Origin: Streptomyces sp. NRRL S-1022
GTDB lineage: Bacteria; Actinomycetota; Actinomycetes; Streptomycetales; Streptomycetaceae
Length of the DNA stretch: 64,000 nucleotides
Direction of reading: 5' to 3'
Assembly: GCF_000720135.1 (NCBI RefSeq)
Contig: NZ_JOIU01000020.1
Coordinates: 1-64,000, forward strand
Both the position numbers and the translations under genes were made by a program. Under the pieces are notes generated by a model that had not been told where the DNA came from, ran no database searches, and saw only the letters and a list, made by a program, of their open reading frames with translations. This document shows positions 8,218 through 16,183 of the stretch, piece after piece. Positions within the stretch are counted from its first letter, which is position 1; each line of letters starts with the position of its first letter.

Positions 8218-9272
8218 GAGCGCGACTCCCGTTCCTCGGTGCCCAGTTCGCGGCAGGCCTGGTGGAACCGGTCGAGGCAGCGGCCCCAGGCGCCGCCCGG
8301 TCCGAAGGCGAGCAGCTGCGGCAGCAGGGCCGCCGAGAAGTCGGTGCTGGACTCCCGGGGCAGCAGGGACGGCAGGTTGTCGATGGCGATCAGGTCCAGC
8401 GGCGGTTCCCCGCGCAGCCGGCGCACCGGCTCGGTCCAGTCGGTGGTGCGGTCGTAGACGGGCAGCACGTTGAACGGGGAGCCGACGTCGCAGGTGACGT
8501 CGCACAGGGTGCGCAGCCGGCGGGCCGGGGAGTCCAGGTCCTCCTCGCGCAGGAAAGGCGGGACGGGGCCGGTGGCGAGGACGGCGTTCACCAGCACGTC
8601 GTGCCCGAGCAGGGCGCGCCGGTCCAGGTCGCGGGTCTCCGCCAGGTCCCAGCGGGTCGCCTCGACGCCCGCCGTGCGGAAGGCGGCGTCGGCGCCCCGC
8701 CCGCTGCGTCCGAGGGCGCCGATCACCAGCGCCGTGAACTGCGGGTCCCCGGGCCGGGGGCGCAGGCCGGCGTCCAGGTCGTCGCGGGTGGTGGGGGTGA
8801 GCGGTGCCGTCAGCCGGCCGCGGTGCCGGAGCACGGCGAGCGCGGCGCCCAGGTAGCCCGCCCAGAAGCCGAAGGCGGCCAGCCGGCGGCCCTCGTCGTC
8901 GACGAGGTACTCCAGGTCCAGCAGCGCCCCGCCGCCGGCCGCGAACCGGCGCAGCAGTGCGGCGGCGCCCGGCTGCCGTTTGTAGGCGTGCCCGAAGAGG
9001 ATGTGCCGGTGCGGCAACTCGGGCGGCTCGCCGGGGAGTTCCTTCAGGCCGAGGATCACGGCGTCCCGGGGTGCCGTCACCCAGGAGCCCGCCGGGGCGC
9101 GGCGGCAGCCGGCCGCCTCGTACTCCTCGACGGGGAAGATCCGCTGCGGGGACTCCTCGACGGTCAGCGTCACCCCGCCGTCGACCAGCCGGCGGGCGTC
9201 GGCGGGCACGACGGGCGTGCGCCGTTCGGTCGTACGGGACTCGTGGCGCAGCCACAGATGAAGCCGGCTCAT
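8214..9272 (-). CDS. Saccharopine dehydrogenase-like protein (LYS1/LKR type)
   Basis: A 352-residue protein resembling NAD+-dependent, lysine-forming saccharopine dehydrogenase and the alanine dehydrogenase fold. Hallmarks are LWLRHESRTTERRTPVVP at the N-terminus, RIFPVEEY, ILGLKELP, HILFGHAYKRQPG and a C-terminal CDVTCDVGSPFN. In fungi and plants this activity condenses lysine and 2-oxoglutarate to saccharopine, or does the reverse. It overlaps both neighbours by 4 bp (ATGA), so the three genes are translated as one unit. Bacterial pairs of LYS1-like and LYS9-like genes are uncommon; the substrate here is unproven. Confidence 0.82.
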   Translation of the reverse strand: MSRLHLWLRHESRTTERRTPVVPADARRLVDGGVTLTVEESPQRIFPVEEYEAAGCRRAPAGSWVTAPRDAVILGLKELPGEPPELPHRHILFGHAYKRQPGAAALLRRFAAGGGALLDLEYLVDDEGRRLAAFGFWAGYLGAALAVLRHRGRLTAPLTPTTRDDLDAGLRPRPGDPQFTALVIGALGRSGRGADAAFRTAGVEATRWDLAETRDLDRRALLGHDVLVNAVLATGPVPPFLREEDLDSPARRLRTLCDVTCDVGSPFNVLPVYDRTTDWTEPVRRLRGEPPLDLIAIDNLPSLLPRESSTDFSAALLPQLLAFGPGGAWGRCLDRFHQACRELGTEERESRS

Positions 9273-10414
9273 ACCAGGTTGGCCTCCGGACGCGGGGCGC
9301 CGGACGCGAACCGGCCGGCGCTCAGGGGGCTGATGTCCAGGAAGGGTACGCGGCCGAGGTACAGGTCGCGGACGACCTCGCCGACGGCCGGTCCCTGGAG
9401 GAAGCCGTGGCCGGAGAAGCCGGTCGCATACAGAAACCTGGATACCGTCGACGCCTCGCCGATCAGGGCGTTGTGGTCCGGGGTGTTCTCGTACAGGCCG
9501 GCCCAGCCGCCGGTGCGGCGCAGCTCCAGCAGGGCGGGTGCGCGCTGCCGCATCGCCTCGGCGAGCCGCGGGATCCACCGGTCGTGGGTGCCGGTGGCGA
9601 AGCCCGGCTTCTCGTCGGGGTCGGACATGCCGAGCAGCAGGCCGGGGCCTTCGCGGTGGAAGTACAGGCTGGTGGTGAAGTCGATGGTCATGGGCAGGGT
9701 GTCCGGCAGGCCGGGCACCGGTCCGGTGACGGCGATCTGCCGGCGCAGCGGCTGTACCGGCAGGTCCACGCCCGCCATGGCGCCGACCGCCCGGGACCAG
9801 GCGCCGGCCGCGCAGATCACCGTGCCCGTCGCGATCCGGCCGAGGGTCGTGACGACCGCGGTGACGGTGCCGCCGCGCAGTTCGATGCCGGTGACCTCCG
9901 TGCGGCGCAGGATGCGGGCGCCGTGGGCGCGGGCGGCGCGGGCGTAGCCGTGGACGACGGCCTCGGGGGTGCAGTGGCCGTCGTCCGGGGAGTACGCGGC
10001 GGCCAGCAGCCCGTCGGTGCGGATCAGCGGGGAGAGCCGGCGGGCCTCCCGGGGGCTGAGCAGGCGGCTGGGCACCCCGAGGGAGTTCTGCAGCCGCACG
10101 CCCGCCTCGAAGGAGGCCACCTGGCCGGGCGTGGAGAGCAGGAACAGGTAGCCGGTCCGGTGCAGCCCGATGTCCTGTCCGACCTCCTCCTCGAAGCGGC
10201 CGAACGCCTCCAGGCTGCGCGCGCCGAGCCGGATGTTCAGCTCGTCGGAGAACTGCGCCCGTACTCCGCCGGCGGCCCTGGAGGTGGAGCCGGCGGCGAG
10301 TTCGTCCCGTTCGACGAGGACGACGTCGCGTACTCCGGCGCGCGCCAGGTGCCAGGCGATGCTCGTGCCCATCACCCCGCCGCCGACGATGACCGCCTCG
10401 GCCCGAAGGTCCAC
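9269..10414 (-). CDS. FAD-dependent amino-acid/sarcosine-type oxidase
   Basis: A 381-residue DAO-family flavoprotein. The FAD dinucleotide-binding motif VIVGGGVMGTSIAWHLARAG is at residues 8-27, and YATGFSGHGFLQGPAVGE near the C-terminus closes the FAD site, as in sarcosine oxidase, glycine oxidase and L-pipecolate oxidase. It is the first gene of a coupled unit with two saccharopine-dehydrogenase-like genes, pointing to oxidation of a secondary amine such as saccharopine, pipecolate or another opine. The operon promoter should lie in the 80-bp gap before the GTP cyclohydrolase gene, or expression may run through from it. Confidence 0.85.
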   Translation of the reverse strand: MDLRAEAVIVGGGVMGTSIAWHLARAGVRDVVLVERDELAAGSTSRAAGGVRAQFSDELNIRLGARSLEAFGRFEEEVGQDIGLHRTGYLFLLSTPGQVASFEAGVRLQNSLGVPSRLLSPREARRLSPLIRTDGLLAAAYSPDDGHCTPEAVVHGYARAARAHGARILRRTEVTGIELRGGTVTAVVTTLGRIATGTVICAAGAWSRAVGAMAGVDLPVQPLRRQIAVTGPVPGLPDTLPMTIDFTTSLYFHREGPGLLLGMSDPDEKPGFATGTHDRWIPRLAEAMRQRAPALLELRRTGGWAGLYENTPDHNALIGEASTVSRFLYATGFSGHGFLQGPAVGEVVRDLYLGRVPFLDISPLSAGRFASGAPRPEANLV

Positions 10415-10494
10415 CCGCCGCCTCCCTCACCGTGCCGCACGCACCTCGTCCGATTCCTGTCCGGCCGGCGGCCCGCCCAATCGGCGGCCGGGCG

Positions 10495-11166
10495 TCAGGA
10501 GCCGTGGGCGACGGCGTCCAGGTGCGGCAGGTGGTGGTCCATCCGCTCCCGCTTGGTCCGCAGGTAGGTGATGTTGCTCTCGCACGGCTCGATCAGCAGC
10601 GGCACCTGCTCGGCGACCTGGACGCCGTGCCGGACCAGCGCCTCCCGCTTGCGCGGGTTGTTGGACATCAGCCGTACCGAGCGCACCCCGAGGTCGCGCA
10701 GGATCTCGGCGGCCACGCGGTAGTCGCGGGCGTCGACCGGCAGGCCCAGCGCGAGGTTCGCCTCCACCGTGTCCAGGCCCTCCGCCTGCAGGGCCATCGC
10801 GCGCAGCTTGGCGAGCAGGCCGATGCCGCGGCCCTCGTGCCCCCTCAAGTAGACGACGATGCCGCTGCCTTCGGCGACGACGGCGCGCATCGCGGCCTCC
10901 AGCTGGTCGCCGCACTCGCAGTGCCGGGAGCCGAACGCGTCCCCGGTCAGGCACTCCGAGTGGAGCCGGACCAGCACGTTCTCGGCGCCGATCTCGCCGT
11001 ACACCAGGGCCACTTGCTCGTCACCGCGGTCGTGGTCCAGGTAGCCGACCGCCTGGAATTTCCCGTACACGGTGGGCAGCGGTGCATTCACCACGCGTTC
11101 GGCGCCCGGACGCCGCGGGGACTTCGTGCCGATCACGCCGATGTTGACGCCGGTGTTTTCTGTCAT
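10495..11166 (-). CDS. GTP cyclohydrolase II homologue with Tyr-to-Met active site (FAPy-forming type)
   Basis: A 223-residue GTP cyclohydrolase II homologue with all three zinc cysteines in HSECLTGDAFGSRHCECG (Cys72, Cys83, Cys85) and the GTP-binding RGHEGRGIGLLAKLRAM. The catalytic tyrosine of E. coli RibA (Tyr105, in KIRAYAL) is methionine here (Met124, in KLRAMAL). The S. coelicolor paralogue SCO6655 has the same change and, from published work, releases the formylated pyrimidine FAPy instead of completing deformylation. So this is probably not the riboflavin enzyme but the first step of another pathway. It is divergent from a creatininase-like gene only 39 bp away, a candidate for removing the formyl group. 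Confidence 0.88.
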   Translation of the reverse strand: MTENTGVNIGVIGTKSPRRPGAERVVNAPLPTVYGKFQAVGYLDHDRGDEQVALVYGEIGAENVLVRLHSECLTGDAFGSRHCECGDQLEAAMRAVVAEGSGIVVYLRGHEGRGIGLLAKLRAMALQAEGLDTVEANLALGLPVDARDYRVAAEILRDLGVRSVRLMSNNPRKREALVRHGVQVAEQVPLLIEPCESNITYLRTKRERMDHHLPHLDAVAHGS

Positions 11167-11205
11167 GATCTGATTCCTATAGCAGAGACGAAAGGCCGTG
11201 GAAAG

Positions 11206-11979
11206 ATGAGTGGTTCGGGCGCGCGGGCGGTGTACGGGGCGGTGAGCGGCGTGATGCCGACGGACACCACGCAGGATGTACGCAGCCGGGGGGCGGGCGT
11301 TTCAGCACAGGTCGCCGTCCTTCCCGTGGGGAGTTTCGAACAGCACGGTCCGTTCCTTCCGCTGGCCACCGACACCCTGGTCGCCTGCGCCGTCGCGCGG
11401 GAGATCGCCGCCGCGTACCCGGTGCACCTCCTTCCACCGGTGACCGTCTCCTGCTCGCACGAGCACGCGGCCTGGCCGGGGACCGTCAGCATCTCCGCCG
11501 TGACCCTGCACGCGGTGGTCACGGACATCGCGGCGTCGCTGCGCCGTTCGGGCGTGGACGCGCTGGTCGTGGTCAACGGGCACGGCGGGAACTACGTGCT
11601 GGGCAACGTCGTCCAGGAGGCCTCCGCGCGCGGGGAGCGGATGGCGCTGTTCCCGGCCGCCGAGGACTGGGAGGCGGCACGGGAGCGGGCCGGGGTGGTC
11701 ACCTCGCTGCTCACCGACATGCACGCGGGAGAAATCGAGACCTCGATTCTGCTGCACGCTCACCCCGAATTCGTCCGCCCTGGTCACGAGTCCGCCGATT
11801 TCACCGTCGACGACCGTCGTCATCTGCTCACCGTGGGAATGTCCGCCTATACCGAATCGGGCGTCATCGGCCGTCCTTCGCTCGGTTCGGCGGAAAAGGG
11901 AAAGGCACTGCTGGCGAGCCTCACGGAATCCTTCGAGCCGTATCTCGCGCTGCTCACCGCGCCCGCCGAACGCACGTAG
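11206..11979 (+). CDS. Creatininase-family amidohydrolase (ArfB-like)
   Basis: A 257-residue creatininase-fold protein. Metal ligands are recognisable: Glu45 and His47 (SFEQHGPFLPL), Asp56, His126 in NGHGGN and Glu177 or Glu179 in DMHAGEIETS. The family includes creatinine amidohydrolase, MftE and archaeal ArfB, the formamide hydrolase that deformylates the GTP-derived pyrimidine in F420 and riboflavin synthesis. Being divergent from a FAPy-forming GTP cyclohydrolase, an ArfB-like deformylase role is a strong inference. The ATG at 11206 is chosen because upstream in-frame codons are antisense to the cyclohydrolase gene. Its last 133 bp overlap the end of the convergent membrane-protein gene. 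Confidence 0.8.
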   Translation: MSGSGARAVYGAVSGVMPTDTTQDVRSRGAGVSAQVAVLPVGSFEQHGPFLPLATDTLVACAVAREIAAAYPVHLLPPVTVSCSHEHAAWPGTVSISAVTLHAVVTDIAASLRRSGVDALVVVNGHGGNYVLGNVVQEASARGERMALFPAAEDWEAARERAGVVTSLLTDMHAGEIETSILLHAHPEFVRPGHESADFTVDDRRHLLTVGMSAYTESGVIGRPSLGSAEKGKALLASLTESFEPYLALLTAPAERT

Positions 11980-13427
11980 CGCCGGGCGGACCTGCGGCCG
12001 GGACCCGTGGGGGCGGCCCCGGCCGGCAGGCCGTCACCGGGCACGGGGGTGTGCCCGGGGGCGGGGGGTGCGGTGCGGGTGCGTGCGGTCTCGTACCAGC
12101 GCCAGGCCAGGACGGCGGCGCCGGGCAGGCTCGCCACGAGGCTCAGCACGCCGTAGACGACGGCGACCGCGACGCCGGTGTCCGCGCCGAGCCCGGCCGC
12201 GCCGAACGCCCAGGCGGTGACGCCCTCGCGGGGGCCGAAACCGCCGACGTTCAGCGGCAGGCCCATGGCCAGCAGGGCGAGCACCGCGAGCGGCAGCAGC
12301 GCCGTGGCGGGGGCGGCGGAGCCGGCGACGCGGGCCGCCACGACGAACATGAGCAGGTGCCCGGCCAGGACGAGTGCGGAGGACAGCGCGACGCCGGGGC
12401 CGTTGTGCCGCGACGCCAGGCCCCGGCGGGCCTCGCCGAGCGTGCGGCGCAGGGCGCCGCCGCCCGTGCCGGCCGGCGGGCGGTTCATCCGGATGGCGAG
12501 GACGACGGCGAGCGCGCCGACGGCGGCCAGGGCCGCGAGCGGGGCGAAGCCGCGGACGTCGGCGCGCACCGGGGACGGCAGGGTCAGCAGTACCGCCGTA
12601 CCGGCCACGGCCAGCGCGAGCTGTCCCGCGACGCGTTCGAGCACGACCGCCTTCACCCCGCGCCGCACGTCGCCCGCGCTCCGTCCGTGCCGGACCGCCC
12701 GGTGCACGTCGCCCAGGATCCCGCCGGGCAGGGCCGCGTTCAGGAACAGCGCCCGGTAGTAGTCGGCGACGGCGGGGCCCAGCGGGAGCCGCAACCGAAG
12801 CCCCCGCGCCACCAGTTGCCACCGCCACGCGCTGAGCACGGTGGTGACGGCGCCGATCGCCAGCGCGGCCGCCACCGTCCCCGTGTCGATCCGCCGCAGC
12901 CCGTCGACCAGCGCGCCGGTACCGAGCCGCCACAGCAGGAACCCGAGGATGCCGGCCCCGGCGACGGTACCCAGCCGGGTGCGCAGCGCGGGCCCGCCGC
13001 GGCGCCGGGGGGCCGGGGCCGGCGGGGCCCCGGCCGCCGCCTCGCCGGCGGCCTCCTCTCCGGCCGGCGCAGCGGATACGGGGGGCGCGGGGGGCATGGG
13101 CACGGGGCGCGTTGCGGGCGCGGGGACGGCGTCGACGGCGGTCGCGCGCCCGTGGGCCGCGGTCGCCGGGTGCACGCGCGTCGGGGACGCGTCGGCCGGG
13201 TGCACGCGTGCGGGGGCCGCGTCCGCCGGTGCCTCGTGCGCGGGGACACCGTGCGTCGCGTGCGCGGGGACACCGTGCGCCGGCGTCGCGCCGGCACCGG
13301 GGCCGGCCGCCGGCGCGGGGCCCGTACCCCGCGTGGCTGCCGGGCCGGTTCCCGGTGCCACGCGCGCGCGTGCCGTACCGGCCCCCGGCGGCACCCTCGT
13401 TCCCGCCGTCGTGGCCCGGCCGGTCAC
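11847..13427 (-). CDS. Lysylphosphatidylglycerol synthase-TM-like (flippase-type) membrane protein
   Basis: A 526-residue protein whose residues ~150-450 form the multi-helix core of the UPF0104 / LPG_synthase_TM family. The family signature regions are LSAWRWQLVARGL, YYRALFLNAALPGGILGDV and LPLNVGGFGPREG. No catalytic LPG synthase domain follows, so a transport or flippase role for a lipid or lipid-linked product is likely. The first ~145 residues are an unusual Ala/Pro/His low-complexity extension. The GTG start overlaps the methyltransferase stop (GTGA), but an ATG at 13097 (codon 111) would remove most of the extension. The last 133 bp overlap the convergent creatininase-like gene. Confidence 0.78.
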   Translation of the reverse strand: MTGRATTAGTRVPPGAGTARARVAPGTGPAATRGTGPAPAAGPGAGATPAHGVPAHATHGVPAHEAPADAAPARVHPADASPTRVHPATAAHGRATAVDAVPAPATRPVPMPPAPPVSAAPAGEEAAGEAAAGAPPAPAPRRRGGPALRTRLGTVAGAGILGFLLWRLGTGALVDGLRRIDTGTVAAALAIGAVTTVLSAWRWQLVARGLRLRLPLGPAVADYYRALFLNAALPGGILGDVHRAVRHGRSAGDVRRGVKAVVLERVAGQLALAVAGTAVLLTLPSPVRADVRGFAPLAALAAVGALAVVLAIRMNRPPAGTGGGALRRTLGEARRGLASRHNGPGVALSSALVLAGHLLMFVVAARVAGSAAPATALLPLAVLALLAMGLPLNVGGFGPREGVTAWAFGAAGLGADTGVAVAVVYGVLSLVASLPGAAVLAWRWYETARTRTAPPAPGHTPVPGDGLPAGAAPTGPGRRSARRYVRSAGAVSSARYGSKDSVRLASSAFPFSAEPSEGRPMTPDSV

Positions 13428-14500
13428 GGTGTGCCGCCCTTCGGGCGGGGCAGGGCGAGGAGGTCGCTGTGGTGGAGGGTGACCCGCAGGGTGCCGGACG
13501 CGCAGGCGGCGAGCCGTTCGTCCAGGTAGCGCCCGGCGCGTTCGCGCAGCTCAGGGCGCTGCTCAACGGCCGCGCCCACCCAGCCGCGCAGCCACTGCTC
13601 GGTGAGGGCCCGCTGTCCGGGGCCGAGCCGCCAGGGGCTCGGGTGCAGCCGGACCGTCGCCCCGCGCTCGGCGAACGCCTCGCAGGTCACGGTGACCGCG
13701 TCCGGGCCGAGCAGCCCGTCGAGGCGCTGGTGGGCGTTGAACGCCTCGGCGATCTCGGCGTCCAGGGGGTCCCCGGGGGTGAGGTCGACGCGTCCGGCGA
13801 CGGACAGGGTGAGCAGGGCCGGGCAGCCGGCGCCGGTGCAGGCGTCCGCCAGGGCCTCGACGTGCTCGCGGGTGAGGACGTCGAGCAGCGCGGACGCGGT
13901 CACCAGCGAGGCCCCGGCCAGCGCGTCCGGGGTGAGCCGGGCGACGTCACCACGCCGGGTCTCCACCGTGACGCGGCTGCCGTCGGCGGCGGAGCGCGGG
14001 GAGGCGACCGCGGCGAAGTGCAGCAGGTAGGGGTCGCGGTCGTGCAGGATCCAGTGCTGCGGGCCGTCCAGGCGGGGCGCGAGCCAGCGGCCCATGGAGC
14101 CGGTGCCGCAGCCCAGGTCGTGCACGACCAGTCCGCCCGGGCGGCCCGGCAGGTTGGCCAGCCGGATCCGCAGCGGGTCGAGGAGTTCCGGCGAGCGGGC
14201 CGCCGCGTCGGCGCTCTCCCGCAGCTGGAGCCACTCGGGCGCGTACCGCGGCGGCTCCTGCGCGTCCTCGTCCCGCAGCCGTACGGTGGCCCGCTCGCCG
14301 GGGCGGCCCACGGGACCGGCACCGGCGATGACCGAGGCGCCGGCGCCGGGTTCCCCGCCGTCCGCCGCCGGTTCGTCCTCGCTGCGGGCCCTCGTGGTCT
14401 TCCGCACCGGCTCCCCCTCCCCCGGCCCCGGCTGAGCCGGGATCAGCCCCTGCGAACCGGGCCGGGCCGGCGCCGCTCCGTCCTTGCGCACCGTGCTCAT
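13424..14500 (-). CDS. SAM-dependent methyltransferase
   Basis: A 358-residue class I methyltransferase. Motif I is VHDLGCGTGSMGRWLA; post-I and acidic motifs are WILHDRDPYLLHFAA and RGDVARLTPDALAGASLVTASALLDVL. The first ~90 residues are a variable hydrophilic extension. The ATG at 14500 overlaps the glycosyltransferase stop (ATGA), and its own stop overlaps the start of the membrane-protein gene (GTGA), placing it in a tightly coupled four-gene unit headed by the PTPS-like gene. The methyl acceptor is unknown. Confidence 0.8.
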   Translation of the reverse strand: MSTVRKDGAAPARPGSQGLIPAQPGPGEGEPVRKTTRARSEDEPAADGGEPGAGASVIAGAGPVGRPGERATVRLRDEDAQEPPRYAPEWLQLRESADAAARSPELLDPLRIRLANLPGRPGGLVVHDLGCGTGSMGRWLAPRLDGPQHWILHDRDPYLLHFAAVASPRSAADGSRVTVETRRGDVARLTPDALAGASLVTASALLDVLTREHVEALADACTGAGCPALLTLSVAGRVDLTPGDPLDAEIAEAFNAHQRLDGLLGPDAVTVTCEAFAERGATVRLHPSPWRLGPGQRALTEQWLRGWVGAAVEQRPELRERAGRYLDERLAACASGTLRVTLHHSDLLALPRPKGGTP

Positions 14501-15678
14501 GCCGTCCTCCTCGGGGGTTGGGGGAGCCGCCCGAGGACTCCCGCCAGGCTGCGGGCGGTGGTCGCCCAGCCGTCGAGCGCGGCGCGCCGCGCGCGGGCCG
14601 CGGCCTTGAGGCGGCGGCGTACGTCGGGTTCGCCGAACCAGCCGCGCAGTTCGGCGGCGAGCGCCGCCGGGTCCTCCGGCGGGACGAGGATGCCGGGCAC
14701 CCCGCCGTCCGGTGCGCGGCCGACCGCCTCGGGCAGGCCGCCGACGTCGGTGGCGAGGACCGGGATGCCCCGCGCGAGGGCCTCGGTGACCGCCATGCCG
14801 TAGGTCTCGGCGTAGGAGGTGAGGACCATCAGGTCGGCCGCGGCGTAGGAGGCGTCGAGGGCGGCGCCGGAGCGCGGCCCGGTCAGGTGCAGGCGGTCGG
14901 CGAGGCCGTGCCGGGCGATCAGTTCCCGCAGGTGGGCGACGTACGCGGGGTCGTGGCCGAGGCCGCCGACGCACTCGCAGGTCCAGGGCAGGTCCCTTAC
15001 CGCCGCGAGCGCCTCGACCAGCCGGTGCTGGCCCTTGCGCGGGGTCACGGCGGCCACGCACAGCAGCCGGGTGACGCCGTCGGTGCCGGGCGCGAGGGGC
15101 GCGATGTCGGCGCCGGGCGCGGCCGTGTGCACCCGGTCGGGGGCGAGGCCGTGGTGGGCGACGAGCCGGCGGACCGCCCAGTCGCTGGTGGCGACGACCG
15201 CGCCCGCGGCCCGCAGCACCGCCCGTTCGCGGCCGTCCAGGTCGGCGGCGACGGCCGGGTCCAGGCCGGTCTCGTCGCCGAGCGGCAGGTGGACGAGGAC
15301 GGCGAGCCGCAGCCGTGCGGCCTCGGGGACGACGATCTCGGGGACGCCGCAGGCGACGAGGCCGTCGAGGAGCACGACCGTGTCGTCGGGCAGGTCCCGC
15401 AGGGTGCGGGCGAGCCGCTCGCGGGCCGCGCCGTCCGGGCGCGGCCAGCCGCCGGGCACGGCGTGCCGGACGGGCTGCCAGCCGAAGCCGGGCAGGTCCA
15501 GGCAGACCCGGCGGTCGTAGGCGTTGCCGCCGCTGGGCGCGGCCGGGTCGTCGACGCCGCCCGGCATCACGAAGTGCACGGTGCGCAGGGACATGGGGAT
15601 GATTCCGGCTTTGTCGGCGGCGGCGGGCTGCGCGGGCACGTAGGTGAGGCGGGCCCGCTCCACGCTCAGGTCGGTCAC
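14497..15678 (-). CDS. GT4-family glycosyltransferase
   Basis: A 393-residue GT-B glycosyltransferase of family 4. The N-terminal domain has [20 protein letters not shown], a donor-side glycine loop, and the C-terminal domain has [16 protein letters not shown] and the E-x7-E nucleotide-sugar motif in [20 protein letters not shown]. It probably transfers a sugar from an NDP-sugar to a small molecule or lipid carrier. The GTG at 15678 overlaps the PTPS-like stop; the internal ATG at 15594 would give a more typical N-terminus (MSLRTVHFV) but has no evident ribosome-binding site. It lies between a PTPS-like gene and a methyltransferase gene, all coupled. Confidence 0.82.
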   Translation of the reverse strand: MTDLSVERARLTYVPAQPAAADKAGIIPMSLRTVHFVMPGGVDDPAAPSGGNAYDRRVCLDLPGFGWQPVRHAVPGGWPRPDGAARERLARTLRDLPDDTVVLLDGLVACGVPEIVVPEAARLRLAVLVHLPLGDETGLDPAVAADLDGRERAVLRAAGAVVATSDWAVRRLVAHHGLAPDRVHTAAPGADIAPLAPGTDGVTRLLCVAAVTPRKGQHRLVEALAAVRDLPWTCECVGGLGHDPAYVAHLRELIARHGLADRLHLTGPRSGAALDASYAAADLMVLTSYAETYGMAVTEALARGIPVLATDVGGLPEAVGRAPDGGVPGILVPPEDPAALAAELRGWFGEPDVRRRLKAAARARRAALDGWATTARSLAGVLGRLPQPPRRTA

Positions 15679-16073
15679 AGGTCACGCTCGTAACTCGCCC
15701 AGGCGATGTGCGACTCGTGCAGGGTGACGGTGATCGCCGCGAGGCCCTTGGCGCCCTCGCCGAGGGCGCCCTTGCCGATCCGCTCGGCGAGCCGGTCGGC
15801 GATGACCTTGGCGAGGAACTCGGTGGACGTGTTGACGCCCTTGAAGTCGGGTTCCTCGTCGAGGTTGCGGTAGTTCAGTTCGGCGGTGACGGCGGCCAGT
15901 TCCCGGGTGGCCAGGCCGATGTCGACCACGATGTTGTCCTCGTCCAGCTGCCGGCGGCGGAACGTCGCGTCCACGAGGAACGTGGCGCCGTGCAGTCGCT
16001 GCGCGGGCCCGAAGACCTCGCCGCGGAAGCTGTGGGCGATCATGATGTGATCGCGGACGGTGATGCTGAACAA
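15675..16073 (-). CDS. 6-pyruvoyltetrahydropterin synthase homologue lacking catalytic residues
   Basis: A 132-residue T-fold protein of the PTPS/QueD family. His14 (IAHSF) and His28 (LHGA) match two zinc ligands, but the third, second histidine of HGH, is Ala30. The catalytic cysteine four residues before the first HGH histidine is Ala24, and the catalytic histidine of the usual LDHxNLD motif is Tyr68 (LNYRNLD). The pterin-anchoring Glu120 and the NTSTEFLA segment remain. From memory, the S. coelicolor homologue SCO6650 was crystallised and described as lacking the zinc and triad and having no PTPS activity. It heads the coupled unit PTPS-GT-MT-membrane protein. Confidence 0.85.
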   Translation of the reverse strand: MFSITVRDHIMIAHSFRGEVFGPAQRLHGATFLVDATFRRRQLDEDNIVVDIGLATRELAAVTAELNYRNLDEEPDFKGVNTSTEFLAKVIADRLAERIGKGALGEGAKGLAAITVTLHESHIAWASYERDL

Positions 16074-16103
16074 CGGACGACCCTCCAGGTGCGGCGCGTC
16101 TGG

Positions 16104-16128
16104 TCCCCCGGCCTTGCCCGCCGGGGGA
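16104..16128 (-). terminator. Small hairpin between dehydrogenase and PTPS-like gene
   Basis: A 9-bp inverted repeat (16104-16112 and 16120-16128) with a 7-base loop lies downstream of the zinc dehydrogenase stop and upstream of the PTPS-like start. It may terminate or attenuate read-through, leaving the PTPS-like unit with its own promoter in this 110-bp gap. Confidence 0.45.
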
Positions 16129-16183
16129 TGCCGTGTAGTACGGCTCTTCGCTTCCCCGTGTTCAGCGGTTCCTCACTCTTTTC

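Noticed and set aside
10432..11205. Long N-terminal extension of the creatininase-like gene
   Set aside because: The extension is antisense to the GTP cyclohydrolase homologue; the family start matches the ATG at 11206.
11847..13427. Annotation as a full lysylphosphatidylglycerol synthetase
   Set aside because: Only the membrane flippase-like domain is present; the cytosolic aminoacyl-transferase domain is missing.
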